This document shows positions 15,622 to 24,602 of a stretch of 64,000 nt of DNA, piece by piece. The notes beneath the pieces are model-generated. The model saw nothing but the letters and a program-made list of their open reading frames with translations, had not been told where the DNA came from and searched no databases. Both the position numbers and the translations under genes were made by a program. How positions within the stretch are numbered: position 1 is the first letter of the stretch; each line of letters starts with the position of its first letter. Location of the stretch: positions 1 through 64,000 of the forward strand of contig CAUCXT010000013.1 of assembly GCA_958446835.1 (NCBI GenBank), given 5' to 3'. This DNA comes from an uncultured Eubacterium sp. GTDB taxonomy: Bacteria; Bacillota; Clostridia; Lachnospirales; Lachnospiraceae.

Positions 15622-17961
15622 ATGAAATTGAATGAATTACAGATTGGTAAAAGCGGTGTTATTAAGGATGTCGGGGGCAGTGGTGCGCTCAGACAGCATT
15701 TCCTTGATATGGGAATGATTCCTGGTGCGGAGGTCACTGTTGTAAAGCTTGCACCGATGGGAGATCCGATGGAGCTTCAGGTCCATGGCTATGAGCTTAC
15801 ACTGCGCCTTGCTGAGGCGACGCAGATAGAGATTGACAGTATTGAGAAGAGAAGTAACTCACATGCGAGGGTGGAGAACGGAAAGGAATCAGAGCATCCG
15901 GGACTAGGCGAGGATGGAAGGTACCATTCGAAGAAGGATGAGAACCCGCTTCCGGAGGGAACGAAGCTTACTTATGCTCTGGTGGGCAATCAGAATTGTG
16001 GAAAAACTACACTTTTCAATCAGCTTACCGGTTCTAACCAGCATGTCGGTAACTTCCCGGGTGTCACCGTCGACAGGAAGGATGGCTCGATTAAAGGGTA
16101 TCCAAACACTAATATTACGGATTTACCCGGAATATATTCCATGTCTCCGTACAGCAGTGAGGAGATTGTATCGCGTAACTTTGTACTCAATGAACACCCA
16201 AAGGCAATCATCAACATAGTTGATGCTACCAACATAGAGAGAAACCTGTACCTTACCATGCAGCTTCTTGAGATGGATATTCCTATGGTAGTGGCTCTGA
16301 ATATGATGGATGAGGTGACCGGAAATCATGGTTCCATTGATGTCAACACAATAGAGGGAATGCTTGGTGTACCGGTTATACCGATATCTGCTGCAAAAAA
16401 TGAAGGCGTTGATGAGCTTGTAAAGCATGCGCTGCATATTGCAAAATATCAGGAGAGACCTTTAAGACAGGATTTCTGCGATAAGCAGGATCACGGCGGT
16501 GCTGTCCATAGATGTATACACGCTGTTGAACACCTTATTGAGGATCATGCAGAGAGTGCAGATATTCCGGTGCGCTTCGCAGCTACCAAGGCTATAGAAG
16601 GTGACCACCTGATAATTGAAAAGCTTAAGCTTGATGAGAATGAGACTGAGACACTCTCACATATTGTGAAGCAGATGGAGACAGAGAGAGGTCTTGACAG
16701 AAGTGCAGCGATAGCAGACATGCGTTTTGACTTTATCGAGAAGCTGTGTGAGCAGACGGTTGTTAAACCTAAGGAGAGCAAAGAACGAATAAGAAGCGAG
16801 AAAATAGACAGAATCCTTACCGGAAAATATACCGGAATCCCATGCTTTATAGCGATAATGGCATTGGTCTTTTATCTCACATTTAATGTCATAGGTGCGG
16901 CTCTTCAGAATCTTCTTGAACTCGGAATTGATAAGCTTGCACAAGCTACTGATGCTGCAATGGCTGCTGCGAAGGTCAATGGTGCACTAAGAAGTCTTGT
17001 GATTGATGGTATATTTACCGGAGTAGGAAGTGTCTTAAGCTTCCTGCCGATTATAGTCACGCTGTTCTTCTTCCTGTCACTTATGGAGGACAGCGGTTAC
17101 ATAGCAAGAGTTGCATTTATGATGGACAAGCTTCTTCGTAAGATCGGTCTTTCCGGAAGAAGTATAGTGCCTATGCTTATCGGCTTCGGCTGCACGGTTC
17201 CGGCTGTCATGGCTACAAGAACCCTTACCAGTGAGAGAGACCGTAAGATGACGATACTCCTCACACCATTCATGAGCTGCACGGCTAAGCTTCCGATATA
17301 TGCTTTCTTTGTGAGTGTATTCTTCCCTAAGCAGGGAGGACTTATTATGACGGGACTGTATCTTTTGGGAATACTTGTGGGAATACTTGTAGCATTTCTC
17401 TACAAGGGAACTCTCTTTAAGGGGGAGCCTGTTCCGTTTGTCATGGAGCTTCCTAATTACAGGCTGCCAAGTCCTAAGAATGTAGGACAGCTTCTGTGGG
17501 AGAAAGCAAAGGATTTCCTTCAGAAGGCATTCTCGGTAATCCTTATAGCAACTATAGTTGTGTGGCTTTTACAGAGCTTTGACATTCATTTCAACATGGT
17601 TGAGGACTCGGGCAACAGCATACTTGCGGGAATATCAGGGCTTCTTGTTCCGTTATTCAAGCCTCTTGGTCTTGGCGATTGGCGTATATGCACATCGCTT
17701 ATCAGCGGCTTCATGGCAAAGGAGAGTGTTGTATCTACGCTTGAAGTACTTTTCGGTGCAGGTATCGCTACAGTCTTATCACCGGTGGCAGCGGCAGCAC
17801 TTCTTACTTTCAGTCTTTTGTACACACCTTGTGTAGCGGCGATAGCAGCAATCAAGAGAGAGCTTGGAATGAAGTGGGCGGTAGGAGTTGTAATATGGCA
17901 GTGTGCGATTGCGTGGGTTGCGGCGCTCATTGTGAAGCTGGTAGTTGGGATATTCGTGTAA
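15622..17961 (+). CDS. feoB: Ferrous iron transporter, FeoA-FeoB fusion
   Basis: A 779-residue iron(II) permease. Residues 1-73 form an SH3-like FeoA domain; after a charged linker the G-protein domain carries G1 GNQNCGKT (122-129), G3 DLPG (167-170) and a NMMD G4-like motif; the C-terminal half has about eight membrane segments with the cysteine-bearing IGFGCTVPA and LTPFMSCTAKLP gate motifs. Usual FeoB proteins are 650-770 residues, so the fusion explains the length. ATG 15622 starts exactly at the FeoA domain; its ribosome site (GGAAG) is weak and a TTG at 15580 gives an unneeded extension. It lies 73 bases after the chemoreceptor gene. No Fur box was identified. Confidence 0.93.
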   Translation: MKLNELQIGKSGVIKDVGGSGALRQHFLDMGMIPGAEVTVVKLAPMGDPMELQVHGYELTLRLAEATQIEIDSIEKRSNSHARVENGKESEHPGLGEDGRYHSKKDENPLPEGTKLTYALVGNQNCGKTTLFNQLTGSNQHVGNFPGVTVDRKDGSIKGYPNTNITDLPGIYSMSPYSSEEIVSRNFVLNEHPKAIINIVDATNIERNLYLTMQLLEMDIPMVVALNMMDEVTGNHGSIDVNTIEGMLGVPVIPISAAKNEGVDELVKHALHIAKYQERPLRQDFCDKQDHGGAVHRCIHAVEHLIEDHAESADIPVRFAATKAIEGDHLIIEKLKLDENETETLSHIVKQMETERGLDRSAAIADMRFDFIEKLCEQTVVKPKESKERIRSEKIDRILTGKYTGIPCFIAIMALVFYLTFNVIGAALQNLLELGIDKLAQATDAAMAAAKVNGALRSLVIDGIFTGVGSVLSFLPIIVTLFFFLSLMEDSGYIARVAFMMDKLLRKIGLSGRSIVPMLIGFGCTVPAVMATRTLTSERDRKMTILLTPFMSCTAKLPIYAFFVSVFFPKQGGLIMTGLYLLGILVGILVAFLYKGTLFKGEPVPFVMELPNYRLPSPKNVGQLLWEKAKDFLQKAFSVILIATIVVWLLQSFDIHFNMVEDSGNSILAGISGLLVPLFKPLGLGDWRICTSLISGFMAKESVVSTLEVLFGAGIATVLSPVAAAALLTFSLLYTPCVAAIAAIKRELGMKWAVGVVIWQCAIAWVAALIVKLVVGIFV

Positions 17962-18082
17962 AATTTTATTTAATATAAGAATACTTATGCGCTGGCGGAG
18001 TATGCTAATAGAAAACGTGTTTTGGGTAGTGACAGAATAAAAAATAACAAAGATAAAGAATATTAAGAAGGAAGGAATCTCT

Positions 18083-19057
18083 ATGTGCACAGCAGCAACC
18101 TACAGAACTAAAGATTTCTATTTTGGAAGAACATTAGATTATGAATTTTCATACGGTGATGATGTGACGGTCACCCCGCGCAATTATGTGTTTGATTTCA
18201 GGCATGAGGGAAAGCTTGAGAGCCACTATGCGATAGTCGGCATGGCTCATGTGGCGGACGGATATCCGCTGTATTATGACGCGATAAATGAGAAGGGGCT
18301 TGGAATGGCAGGTCTTAATTTTGTCGGAAATGCTAAGTATCAGGAGCCTGAGGATGGCAGGGAGAATGTCGCGCAGTTTGAATTTATTCCGTGGATACTT
18401 GCACAGTGCGACAGTGTGGCGCAGGCGCGTGAGAAACTTGCTAAGATGAACCTTGTCGGGACAACCTTCAATGAGCATTTTCCAGCAGCGCAGCTTCACT
18501 GGCTGATTGCGGATAAGGATGAGGCAATCACTGTTGAGTGCACGGCTTCGGGGCTTCATGTGTATGACAATCCGGTGGGGGTGCTCACGAACAATCCTCC
18601 GTTTGAGATGCAGATGTTCATGCTCAACAATTATATGGGACTGTCACCGGAGCAGCCGGCTAACAATTTCTCGGACAAGGTTGAGCTTAAGACCTACAGC
18701 AGAGGAATGGGCGCGCTGGGGCTTCCGGGAGATTTATCATCGGCTTCGAGATTTGCGAGGGTGGCATACACGAAGCTCAATTCCATTTCAGGCGATGGGG
18801 AGGAGGAGAGCGTGAGCCAGTTCTTCCACATTCTCGGCAGTGTAGACCAGCAGAGAGGATGCTGTAAGGTGGCGGAGGGCAAGTATGAGATAACTATATA
18901 TACCTCATGCTGCAATGCGACCAGAGGAATATACTATTATACAACCTATGACAATCACGGCATAAACGCTGTTGATATGCACAGGGAAAAGCTTGATGGA
19001 AGTGAGCTTGTGAGATATCCTCTTGATGAGAAGATGAAGATAAACTATATAAATTAA
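18083..19057 (+). CDS. Choloylglycine hydrolase family enzyme, probable bile salt hydrolase
   Basis: A 324-residue Ntn hydrolase, the usual length of bile salt hydrolases. Met1 is removed to expose the catalytic Cys2 (MCTA). Counterparts of the other key residues of the Clostridium perfringens enzyme are present: Arg16 and Asp19 in FGRTLDY, Asn79 in AGLNF, Asn170 in VLTNNP and Arg223 in SASRF. It also keeps GLPGD and the C-terminal RGIYYYTTYDNHGINA block. Members cleave amide bonds of glycine- or taurine-conjugated bile acids or of penicillin V; the LTN-P and GLPGD motifs favour bile salts. No signal peptide, so cytoplasmic. Start follows AAGGAAGG by 7 bases. Confidence 0.88.
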   Translation: MCTAATYRTKDFYFGRTLDYEFSYGDDVTVTPRNYVFDFRHEGKLESHYAIVGMAHVADGYPLYYDAINEKGLGMAGLNFVGNAKYQEPEDGRENVAQFEFIPWILAQCDSVAQAREKLAKMNLVGTTFNEHFPAAQLHWLIADKDEAITVECTASGLHVYDNPVGVLTNNPPFEMQMFMLNNYMGLSPEQPANNFSDKVELKTYSRGMGALGLPGDLSSASRFARVAYTKLNSISGDGEEESVSQFFHILGSVDQQRGCCKVAEGKYEITIYTSCCNATRGIYYYTTYDNHGINAVDMHREKLDGSELVRYPLDEKMKINYIN

Positions 19058-19089
19058 TTTTGAAAATTATGTAAAATGATAATTTTGGT

Positions 19090-19145
19090 AATAGGCAATT
19101 GCAGGTTGAGCGTTATGCACTTTTGCAATTGCCTATTATTTTTCT
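19090..19145 (+). terminator. Intrinsic terminator after the bile salt hydrolase-like gene
   Basis: Perfect 14-bp stem (19090-19103 with 19124-19137) followed by ATTTTTCTAT. Confidence 0.9.
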
Positions 19146-19221
19146 ATATATAAAGATTCGGGTGTCAAATCATTGTAAAGTAAATTTTATACGCAGAGAA
19201 TAGTATATGGTAATTTAGCAC

Positions 19222-19250
19222 TACACAAGTGAGAGAAAAAGTAGTATAAT
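19222..19250 (+). promoter_or_regulatory. Promoter of the second chemoreceptor gene
   Basis: TACACA (19222-19227) and a perfect TATAAT (19245-19250), 17 bp apart, 55 bases before the start codon. Confidence 0.65.
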
Positions 19251-19305
19251 TGAACCTATAGTTGTGAAAAAACAGAAAAAATACCAAAGGAGAGTGTTGT
19301 AGTTT

Positions 19306-21084
19306 ATGAAAAACTTGAGTGTACGTGTTAAGATGATAATTCTTGCGGTGATTACCCTTATTGGTACGCTTGCCATTGTATTTGTGGCAGAGACACATAT
19401 CTCAGATATGGAGAAAGGTGCGGAGAATGTTCTTCGTGCAAGTATTGAGTCGGATTATGATGAGAATATCAAGAATCAGGTCGATAATGCGATTTCTCTT
19501 TTGAACGCGGTGTATGCAGGCTATGAGAGAGGAGAGTACTCTCTTGACAAGGCGAAGGAGATGGGCGCAGATCTTCTTCGTGAATTAAGATACGGTGACG
19601 GCGGTTATTTCTGGGCAGATACCTATGAAGGCGTGAATGTGGTGCTTCTTGGAAATACAACTGAGGGTACTAACCGAATGAACGCCAAGGATACCAACGG
19701 CACTTCATACATAAAGGATATAATAAGCGCAGGAAAGAATCCGGATGGCGGATATGTAGATTATGTGTTCCCTAAGGCAGGGGAGACGGAATCATCACCT
19801 AAGAGAGCATACAGCAAGGCGTTTGAGCCGTTTGAGTGGGTGATCGGAACAGGTAATTATATTGATTATATTGATACGACGGTAGCTAATGAGACACAGG
19901 CCATGGAGGCGAACGCCAAGTCTGCGATGACCAAGATTGCGGGCTCCGGCGGATTCCTTGTGGTGGTTGTCCTTGCAGTCTGCGTATATATGGCAGTTGA
20001 ACTCAGCAAATCATTTAGGTACACACTTGGATATATCGGAAATATCACAAAGGGTGATTTTACACATGAACTTCCTAAGAAGCTCCGAAACAGAAGGGAT
20101 GATTTCGGAATACTCAGCGAGAATCTTGAGGATATGAAGAAGCAGGTCAGCGGTCTTATACAGGAAGTGAAGGTTCAGAGCAATATCATCGGCGAGGTTG
20201 TGGACACTGTTAAGACGAATGTCATATCACTCACAGGAAATATTGAGGATGTATCAGCTACGACAGAGGAACTTGCAGCAAGCATGGAGGAGACGGCGGC
20301 TTCATCGGATACAGTCAAGAGCATGGCTAACGAGATTGAAGAGGCTGCAAAGAACATTGCCACACGTTCACAGGACGGAGCACAGCAGGCGGCGGACATT
20401 CACGAGCGCGCTTCCAAGGCTCAGTCGGATACGAGAAAGCAGCGTGAACATGCCTCCGAGGTACACAACAGCATCAGGGAGAGTCTCACAAAGGCGCTTG
20501 AGGATGCCAAGGTTGTCAAGCAGATAGAGGTGCTGTCATCATCAATTATGGAGATTACAAGCCAGACAAATCTCCTTGCGCTCAATGCTTCGATTGAGGC
20601 GGCGCGTGCAGGCGATGCGGGAAGAGGATTTGCGGTTGTCGCTACAGAGATTGGAGGTCTTGCAGAGCAGTCCAAGGAGGCTGTTGTAAAGATTCAGCAG
20701 GTTACTGAGGCGGTCACATCGTCGGTTGAGAGACTTTCGGAGGATGCCGGACAGCTCCTTGAGTTCGTGGGCGGGGATGTTGTCGCAAGCTATGATATGT
20801 TCGATAAGGTTGCGGACGCGTACAATCAGGATGCCAAGTATATTGATATGCTTATCGGTGATTTCAGCGCTACATCGGAGGAGCTTTTAGCTTCAATAGA
20901 CGGCGTGCTTTCATCAATGGATGGAATCGCAACGGCAACCAACGAGGGAGCGAAGGGTACAACGGATATCGCGCAGAAGACGGTTGATGTCAAGGCTGAG
21001 GCTGACCAGGTTACAGGAGAGGTCGCAAGATGTGACGAGACGGCGAAGAAGCTCAGCGAGGAGATTGCGGTATTTAAAATTTAA
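19306..21084 (+). CDS. Methyl-accepting chemotaxis protein with sCache_2-like sensor
   Basis: A 592-residue chemoreceptor. Membrane helices near residues 7-28 and 208-232 bracket an extracellular single Cache domain with the family's GDGGYFWADTYEG, KDTNG, GGYVDYVFPK and FEPFEWVIGTGNYIDYID motifs; such domains often sense small carboxylates. A HAMP-like segment leads to the signalling helices with tip QTNLLALNASIEAARAGDAGRGFAVVA. The helix before the tip contains several Ala/Glu/Gln-rich methylation-type heptads. Start follows AAGGAGAG by about 12 bases. It is monocistronic, with its own promoter and a long terminator hairpin downstream. Confidence 0.94.
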   Translation: MKNLSVRVKMIILAVITLIGTLAIVFVAETHISDMEKGAENVLRASIESDYDENIKNQVDNAISLLNAVYAGYERGEYSLDKAKEMGADLLRELRYGDGGYFWADTYEGVNVVLLGNTTEGTNRMNAKDTNGTSYIKDIISAGKNPDGGYVDYVFPKAGETESSPKRAYSKAFEPFEWVIGTGNYIDYIDTTVANETQAMEANAKSAMTKIAGSGGFLVVVVLAVCVYMAVELSKSFRYTLGYIGNITKGDFTHELPKKLRNRRDDFGILSENLEDMKKQVSGLIQEVKVQSNIIGEVVDTVKTNVISLTGNIEDVSATTEELAASMEETAASSDTVKSMANEIEEAAKNIATRSQDGAQQAADIHERASKAQSDTRKQREHASEVHNSIRESLTKALEDAKVVKQIEVLSSSIMEITSQTNLLALNASIEAARAGDAGRGFAVVATEIGGLAEQSKEAVVKIQQVTEAVTSSVERLSEDAGQLLEFVGGDVVASYDMFDKVADAYNQDAKYIDMLIGDFSATSEELLASIDGVLSSMDGIATATNEGAKGTTDIAQKTVDVKAEADQVTGEVARCDETAKKLSEEIAVFKI

Positions 21085-21206
21085 CGAAATACGATAAAAT
21101 CAAAAATTAAAAAAGCATAAAATCAAAGAGTTTAAACAAGAGCTGCATAAAAGCCAAAACTCAAAAACAAAAAGCAAAAATAAAAATCAAAAAATTGATT
21201 CAATAA
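21085..21206. other. A-rich low-complexity spacer
   Basis: About 120 bases of loosely repeated AAAATCAAAA-like sequence between the chemoreceptor stop and its terminator. No gene or RNA is recognisable; it looks like a degenerated A-rich tract in the 3' untranslated region. Confidence 0.5.
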
Positions 21207-21258
21207 AAGAAAAGGATATGCGAAAAGTGCCTGCCCATTTTTCACATATCCTTTTCTT
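21207..21258 (+). terminator. Long terminator hairpin
   Basis: Perfect 14-bp stem (AAGAAAAGGATATG 21207-21220 with 21245-21258), then one mismatch and a further GAAAA/TTTTC pairing. The descending arm ends CTTTTCTTAT. The rest of the spacer to 21500 (about 240 bases) holds nothing else that I can support. Confidence 0.75.
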
Positions 21259-21502
21259 ATCTGATTAAACTATCCATTAGCTGTTACAATATATTTATGG
21301 TCAAAATCGCTTACGCCGGTAAGGAATTAATTATCCGTTCACCGCTTTTGACATTATAACAGTAAATAGATGGTGCAGGGAATTGCTTCCTTATACCTAA
21401 ATTGGCTGCCATCTTGATATTATATCGGCAAATATATAGAGAATGTAGGAAACGGTGCTGAGCATTAAAAATTCAATAAACTTAGCTGCATAAAAACAAT
21501 TA

Positions 21503-21533
21503 TTGACAAAACACATGATTGCTCTATAATCAT
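21503..21533 (+). promoter_or_regulatory. Strong promoter with overlapping dyad, first MATE gene
   Basis: Consensus TTGACA (21503-21508) and TATAAT (21525-21530) with a 16-bp spacer. A perfect dyad ATGATT-N7-AATCAT (21515-21520, 21528-21533) covers the -10 element, as a repressor operator would. Confidence 0.82.
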
Positions 21534-21569
21534 ACCGTAAAACTTGGTTATGGCTCAGAAAGGATTTTT

Positions 21570-22940
21570 ATGGGAAACAATAGTAAAAGATATGAGATAG
21601 ATATGTGCAACGGCACTTTGCTTGATAAGCTGATATCGTTTTCACTTCCGCTCATGTTGTCGGGAATATTACAGCTTATGTTCAATGCGGTCGATATAAT
21701 TGTGGTTGGGAAATTCACCGGAAGCCAGGCACTTGCCGCTGTGGGTTCAACAACATCCTTAATCAACTTATTCATCAACCTGTTTATAGGTATATCACTG
21801 GGAGCTAATGTAATTGCAGCCCGTTTTTATGCGGCAGGACGCGATAAGGAGATGTCCGAGACTGTGCACAGCGCGATGGCACTGGCACTCATAAGCGGAG
21901 TGGTTATGGTGTTTGTCGGACTTATATTTGCAAGAGGTGCGCTGGAGCTGATGGATACACCTGATGATGTAATAGATCAGTCGGCACTTTATATGAGGAT
22001 ATATTTTGTGGGAATGCCTTTTTTCATGATGTATAACTATGGAGCTTCCATATTAAGGGCTGTGGGCGATACGAAAAGACCTCTTTTCTTTCTTGTCATA
22101 GCGGGCGTTGTAAATGCCGGGCTTAATATTTTCCTTGTAACGGTATTTCATCTTGGTGTGGCAGGAGTTGCCATCGCAACTGTGGTATCGCAGATAATCT
22201 CATGTGTTCTTGTGCTTATCTGTCTATACAGGACGGACAGCAGTTATCAGCTCAGGTTTTCCAAGCTTAAGTTGAGGTGGGTGTATATTAAGCAGATTTG
22301 TCAGGTAGGAATACCTGCGGGAATACAGAGCATGGTAATCAACTTTTCCAATGTGCTTTTGCAGTCATCGGTAAATTCGTTCGGCTCAATTGCGATGGCA
22401 GGGTACACTGCGGCTAACAATATATTCGGCTTCCTGTTTGCCTCAGTCAATTCTGTTACGCAGGCATGCATGAGCTTCACCAGCCAGAATTTCGGTGTCG
22501 GAAATTATAAGAGGATGACAAGGGTTCTGCTAGAGTGCATAGGTCTGTCAATGACGGTAGCGCTCACGTTAGGGTGCAGTGCCTATTTCTTCGGAAATAA
22601 GATTCTGTGGATATATACGGATGAGGCTGCGGTTGTTAAGGCTGGTATGGAGGTACTGCGCTTTACCACAATTACATATTTTTTGTGCGGAATAATGGAT
22701 TTGTTCCCCGGAGCACTGCGCGGCATGGGGTACTCAACTGTTCCGATGATTCTTTCGGTTGTTGGAACGGTCGGAACAAGACTGGTATGGATATATGGCA
22801 TCTTTCCGTTTCATCGCTCAATTGACATATTGTTCATATCCTATCCGGCATCATGGTTTGTTACCATTGTTTTTCAGGTCGTGTGCTATATTATTGTCAG
22901 GAAGAAGCTTGGTATAATCAATGCGAAAAATAATGTGTAA
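21570..22940 (+). CDS. MATE family efflux transporter
   Basis: A 456-residue membrane protein with about twelve transmembrane segments in two related halves. The N-terminal FSLPLMLSGILQLMFNAVDIIVVGKFTGSQALAAVG is the typical MATE opening, and the second half repeats it from VGIPAGIQSMVINFSN. MATE transporters export drugs or metabolites by cation antiport. Start ATG 21570 follows AAAGGA by 5 bases; an upstream in-frame codon at 21519 lies within the promoter. It is 54 percent of the way from a consensus promoter to a run of signalling genes but has its own promoter; an inverted repeat over the -10 box suggests repression. Substrate unknown. Confidence 0.92.
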   Translation: MGNNSKRYEIDMCNGTLLDKLISFSLPLMLSGILQLMFNAVDIIVVGKFTGSQALAAVGSTTSLINLFINLFIGISLGANVIAARFYAAGRDKEMSETVHSAMALALISGVVMVFVGLIFARGALELMDTPDDVIDQSALYMRIYFVGMPFFMMYNYGASILRAVGDTKRPLFFLVIAGVVNAGLNIFLVTVFHLGVAGVAIATVVSQIISCVLVLICLYRTDSSYQLRFSKLKLRWVYIKQICQVGIPAGIQSMVINFSNVLLQSSVNSFGSIAMAGYTAANNIFGFLFASVNSVTQACMSFTSQNFGVGNYKRMTRVLLECIGLSMTVALTLGCSAYFFGNKILWIYTDEAAVVKAGMEVLRFTTITYFLCGIMDLFPGALRGMGYSTVPMILSVVGTVGTRLVWIYGIFPFHRSIDILFISYPASWFVTIVFQVVCYIIVRKKLGIINAKNNV

Positions 22941-23082
22941 GGAACGTATAAATAAGTGTGAAAAAACCGGAGCAAGCTAATAAAAATTGTGGAAAATAAA
23001 TTAAGTTTGAATTATAATTTACAATGAAACTAAAGTACTATAAAAATAAGATACTATAAAAGACAACATGGGAGGGTTTGTT

Positions 23083-24573
23083 ATGGAAGATAAGAAGTAC
23101 AGGTATAATGACATGGCAGAGAGATACAGAAGGATGAACAGGTTCTATATTATTGCAACAGTAGTTCTCGGCGTCTCATTTATTGTGTATCTATGGCTTA
23201 AGATGTTTATGAGCAGTATTTCTGCCATGACTGTATATGGTAATACGGTGGTGATGGCAGCATTCACAATTGCTAACACGGTTATTTATGTGCGTAACAG
23301 GGCAACAAAGCAGCTTAAGATACTGGCAACCTATGAAGTGGGGATAGAATTCCTTCTTGTAGGAGTTCAGTCGGATGCGCGCTTTATAAGCTTTGCAATC
23401 ATTGCAATATTTTTGCTTCAGATTCCGTATTTTGACAAGAAAGGTCTTACAAAGACAGCAGTGGGAATGGCAGTCCTGTATGCCATTGTGACTGTGGTAC
23501 AGATAAAAAAGGGTGTATTTGTCGCGAATGTAAGCGGATTTTGTGAGATTATATTAGCTGTATTTATCGGTATAGCCATTCTCAATGTCGGAAAGATAAT
23601 TATTGCTTTCAACGATGATGCCATGGGTGCCACAAAAGAGGAGCATGATAATCTTCAGGGATTTTTAGACAAGGTTATGGATATATCAAAGAGCGTCAAT
23701 GCAGATACAGCTAAGAGTACTGAGCTTATGGATGAACTGTTAGAAAGCACAAAAAGCGTTGCCGGCAGCATGAAGGAAATCACTGCTGCGACGAATAATA
23801 CTGCTACAAGCATTCAGGAGCAGAACAGCATGACATCGGTCATCAATGATGCAATAACACAGACAAGCAAGGCTTCTGAGAAGATGGTGGAGATTGCTGA
23901 AGATTCCAATAAGAGCGTGAAGATGAACATGGAGCTTATGGAGGAGCTTAAGACACAGTCGGCCAATATTGCTATGACCAATGAGACGGTGAGTGAGGCA
24001 ATGCATAAGCTGCAGGAAAGAACGCAGGAGGTAGGAAAGATTGCAGGAATGATACTTAACATTTCGGGTCAGACCAACCTTCTTGCACTCAATGCCTCTA
24101 TTGAGAGCGCTCGTGCCGGGGATGCCGGAAGAGGCTTTGCAGTTGTCGCAGAGCAGATAAGACAGTTAGCGGAACAGACAAAAAAATCTACTGAGGATAT
24201 TACAAGAATTGCCAACGAGCTGAGCGCTGATGCCAATGAGGTCGTTGAGTCGGTTAAGGGAACAATAACTGCGGCAGGCATACAGAGCGAGAAGATTGAG
24301 ACGGCAAGTGAATCATTTAAGACTCTTAATGAGAACATGGAGAGCCTTATCGGACATGTCGATGATGTCAACAAGCATGTGAACGGACTTTCTGAGTCTA
24401 ACAATAAGATTGTCGAGAATATATCCCAGTTGTCAGCTGTTACCGAGGAGGTTACGGTGAGTGCTGAGCAGGTATATGAGCAGAGCCAGAAGAATCTTGA
24501 ATTTGTACAGCAGGTCAAGGCTGCTGTAAATCATATAAAAAATACATCAGATGAAGTAGAAGAATATATGTAA
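23083..24573 (+). CDS. Methyl-accepting chemotaxis protein with membrane-embedded sensor
   Basis: A 496-residue chemoreceptor without an extracellular domain. Residues about 20-175 hold five or six membrane helices joined by very short loops, so the sensor is within the membrane; no HAMP domain is evident and the helical signalling domain begins near residue 180. The tip is QTNLLALNASIESARAGDAGRGFAVVAEQI. Such receptors may monitor membrane state or energy level. ATG 23083 has GGGAGG 8 bases upstream. It is followed after 29 bases by a second MATE gene, probably co-transcribed. A similar architecture occurs in the receptor at 27787-29256. Confidence 0.92.
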   Translation: MEDKKYRYNDMAERYRRMNRFYIIATVVLGVSFIVYLWLKMFMSSISAMTVYGNTVVMAAFTIANTVIYVRNRATKQLKILATYEVGIEFLLVGVQSDARFISFAIIAIFLLQIPYFDKKGLTKTAVGMAVLYAIVTVVQIKKGVFVANVSGFCEIILAVFIGIAILNVGKIIIAFNDDAMGATKEEHDNLQGFLDKVMDISKSVNADTAKSTELMDELLESTKSVAGSMKEITAATNNTATSIQEQNSMTSVINDAITQTSKASEKMVEIAEDSNKSVKMNMELMEELKTQSANIAMTNETVSEAMHKLQERTQEVGKIAGMILNISGQTNLLALNASIESARAGDAGRGFAVVAEQIRQLAEQTKKSTEDITRIANELSADANEVVESVKGTITAAGIQSEKIETASESFKTLNENMESLIGHVDDVNKHVNGLSESNNKIVENISQLSAVTEEVTVSAEQVYEQSQKNLEFVQQVKAAVNHIKNTSDEVEEYM

Positions 24574-24602
24574 AAATGAACTGAGTTAAGGAGATTTTTG
24601 AA

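Noticed and set aside
21085..21206. Short A-rich repeats as a CRISPR or tandem array
   Set aside because: Units are irregular with no constant repeat or spacer length; it is low-complexity sequence.
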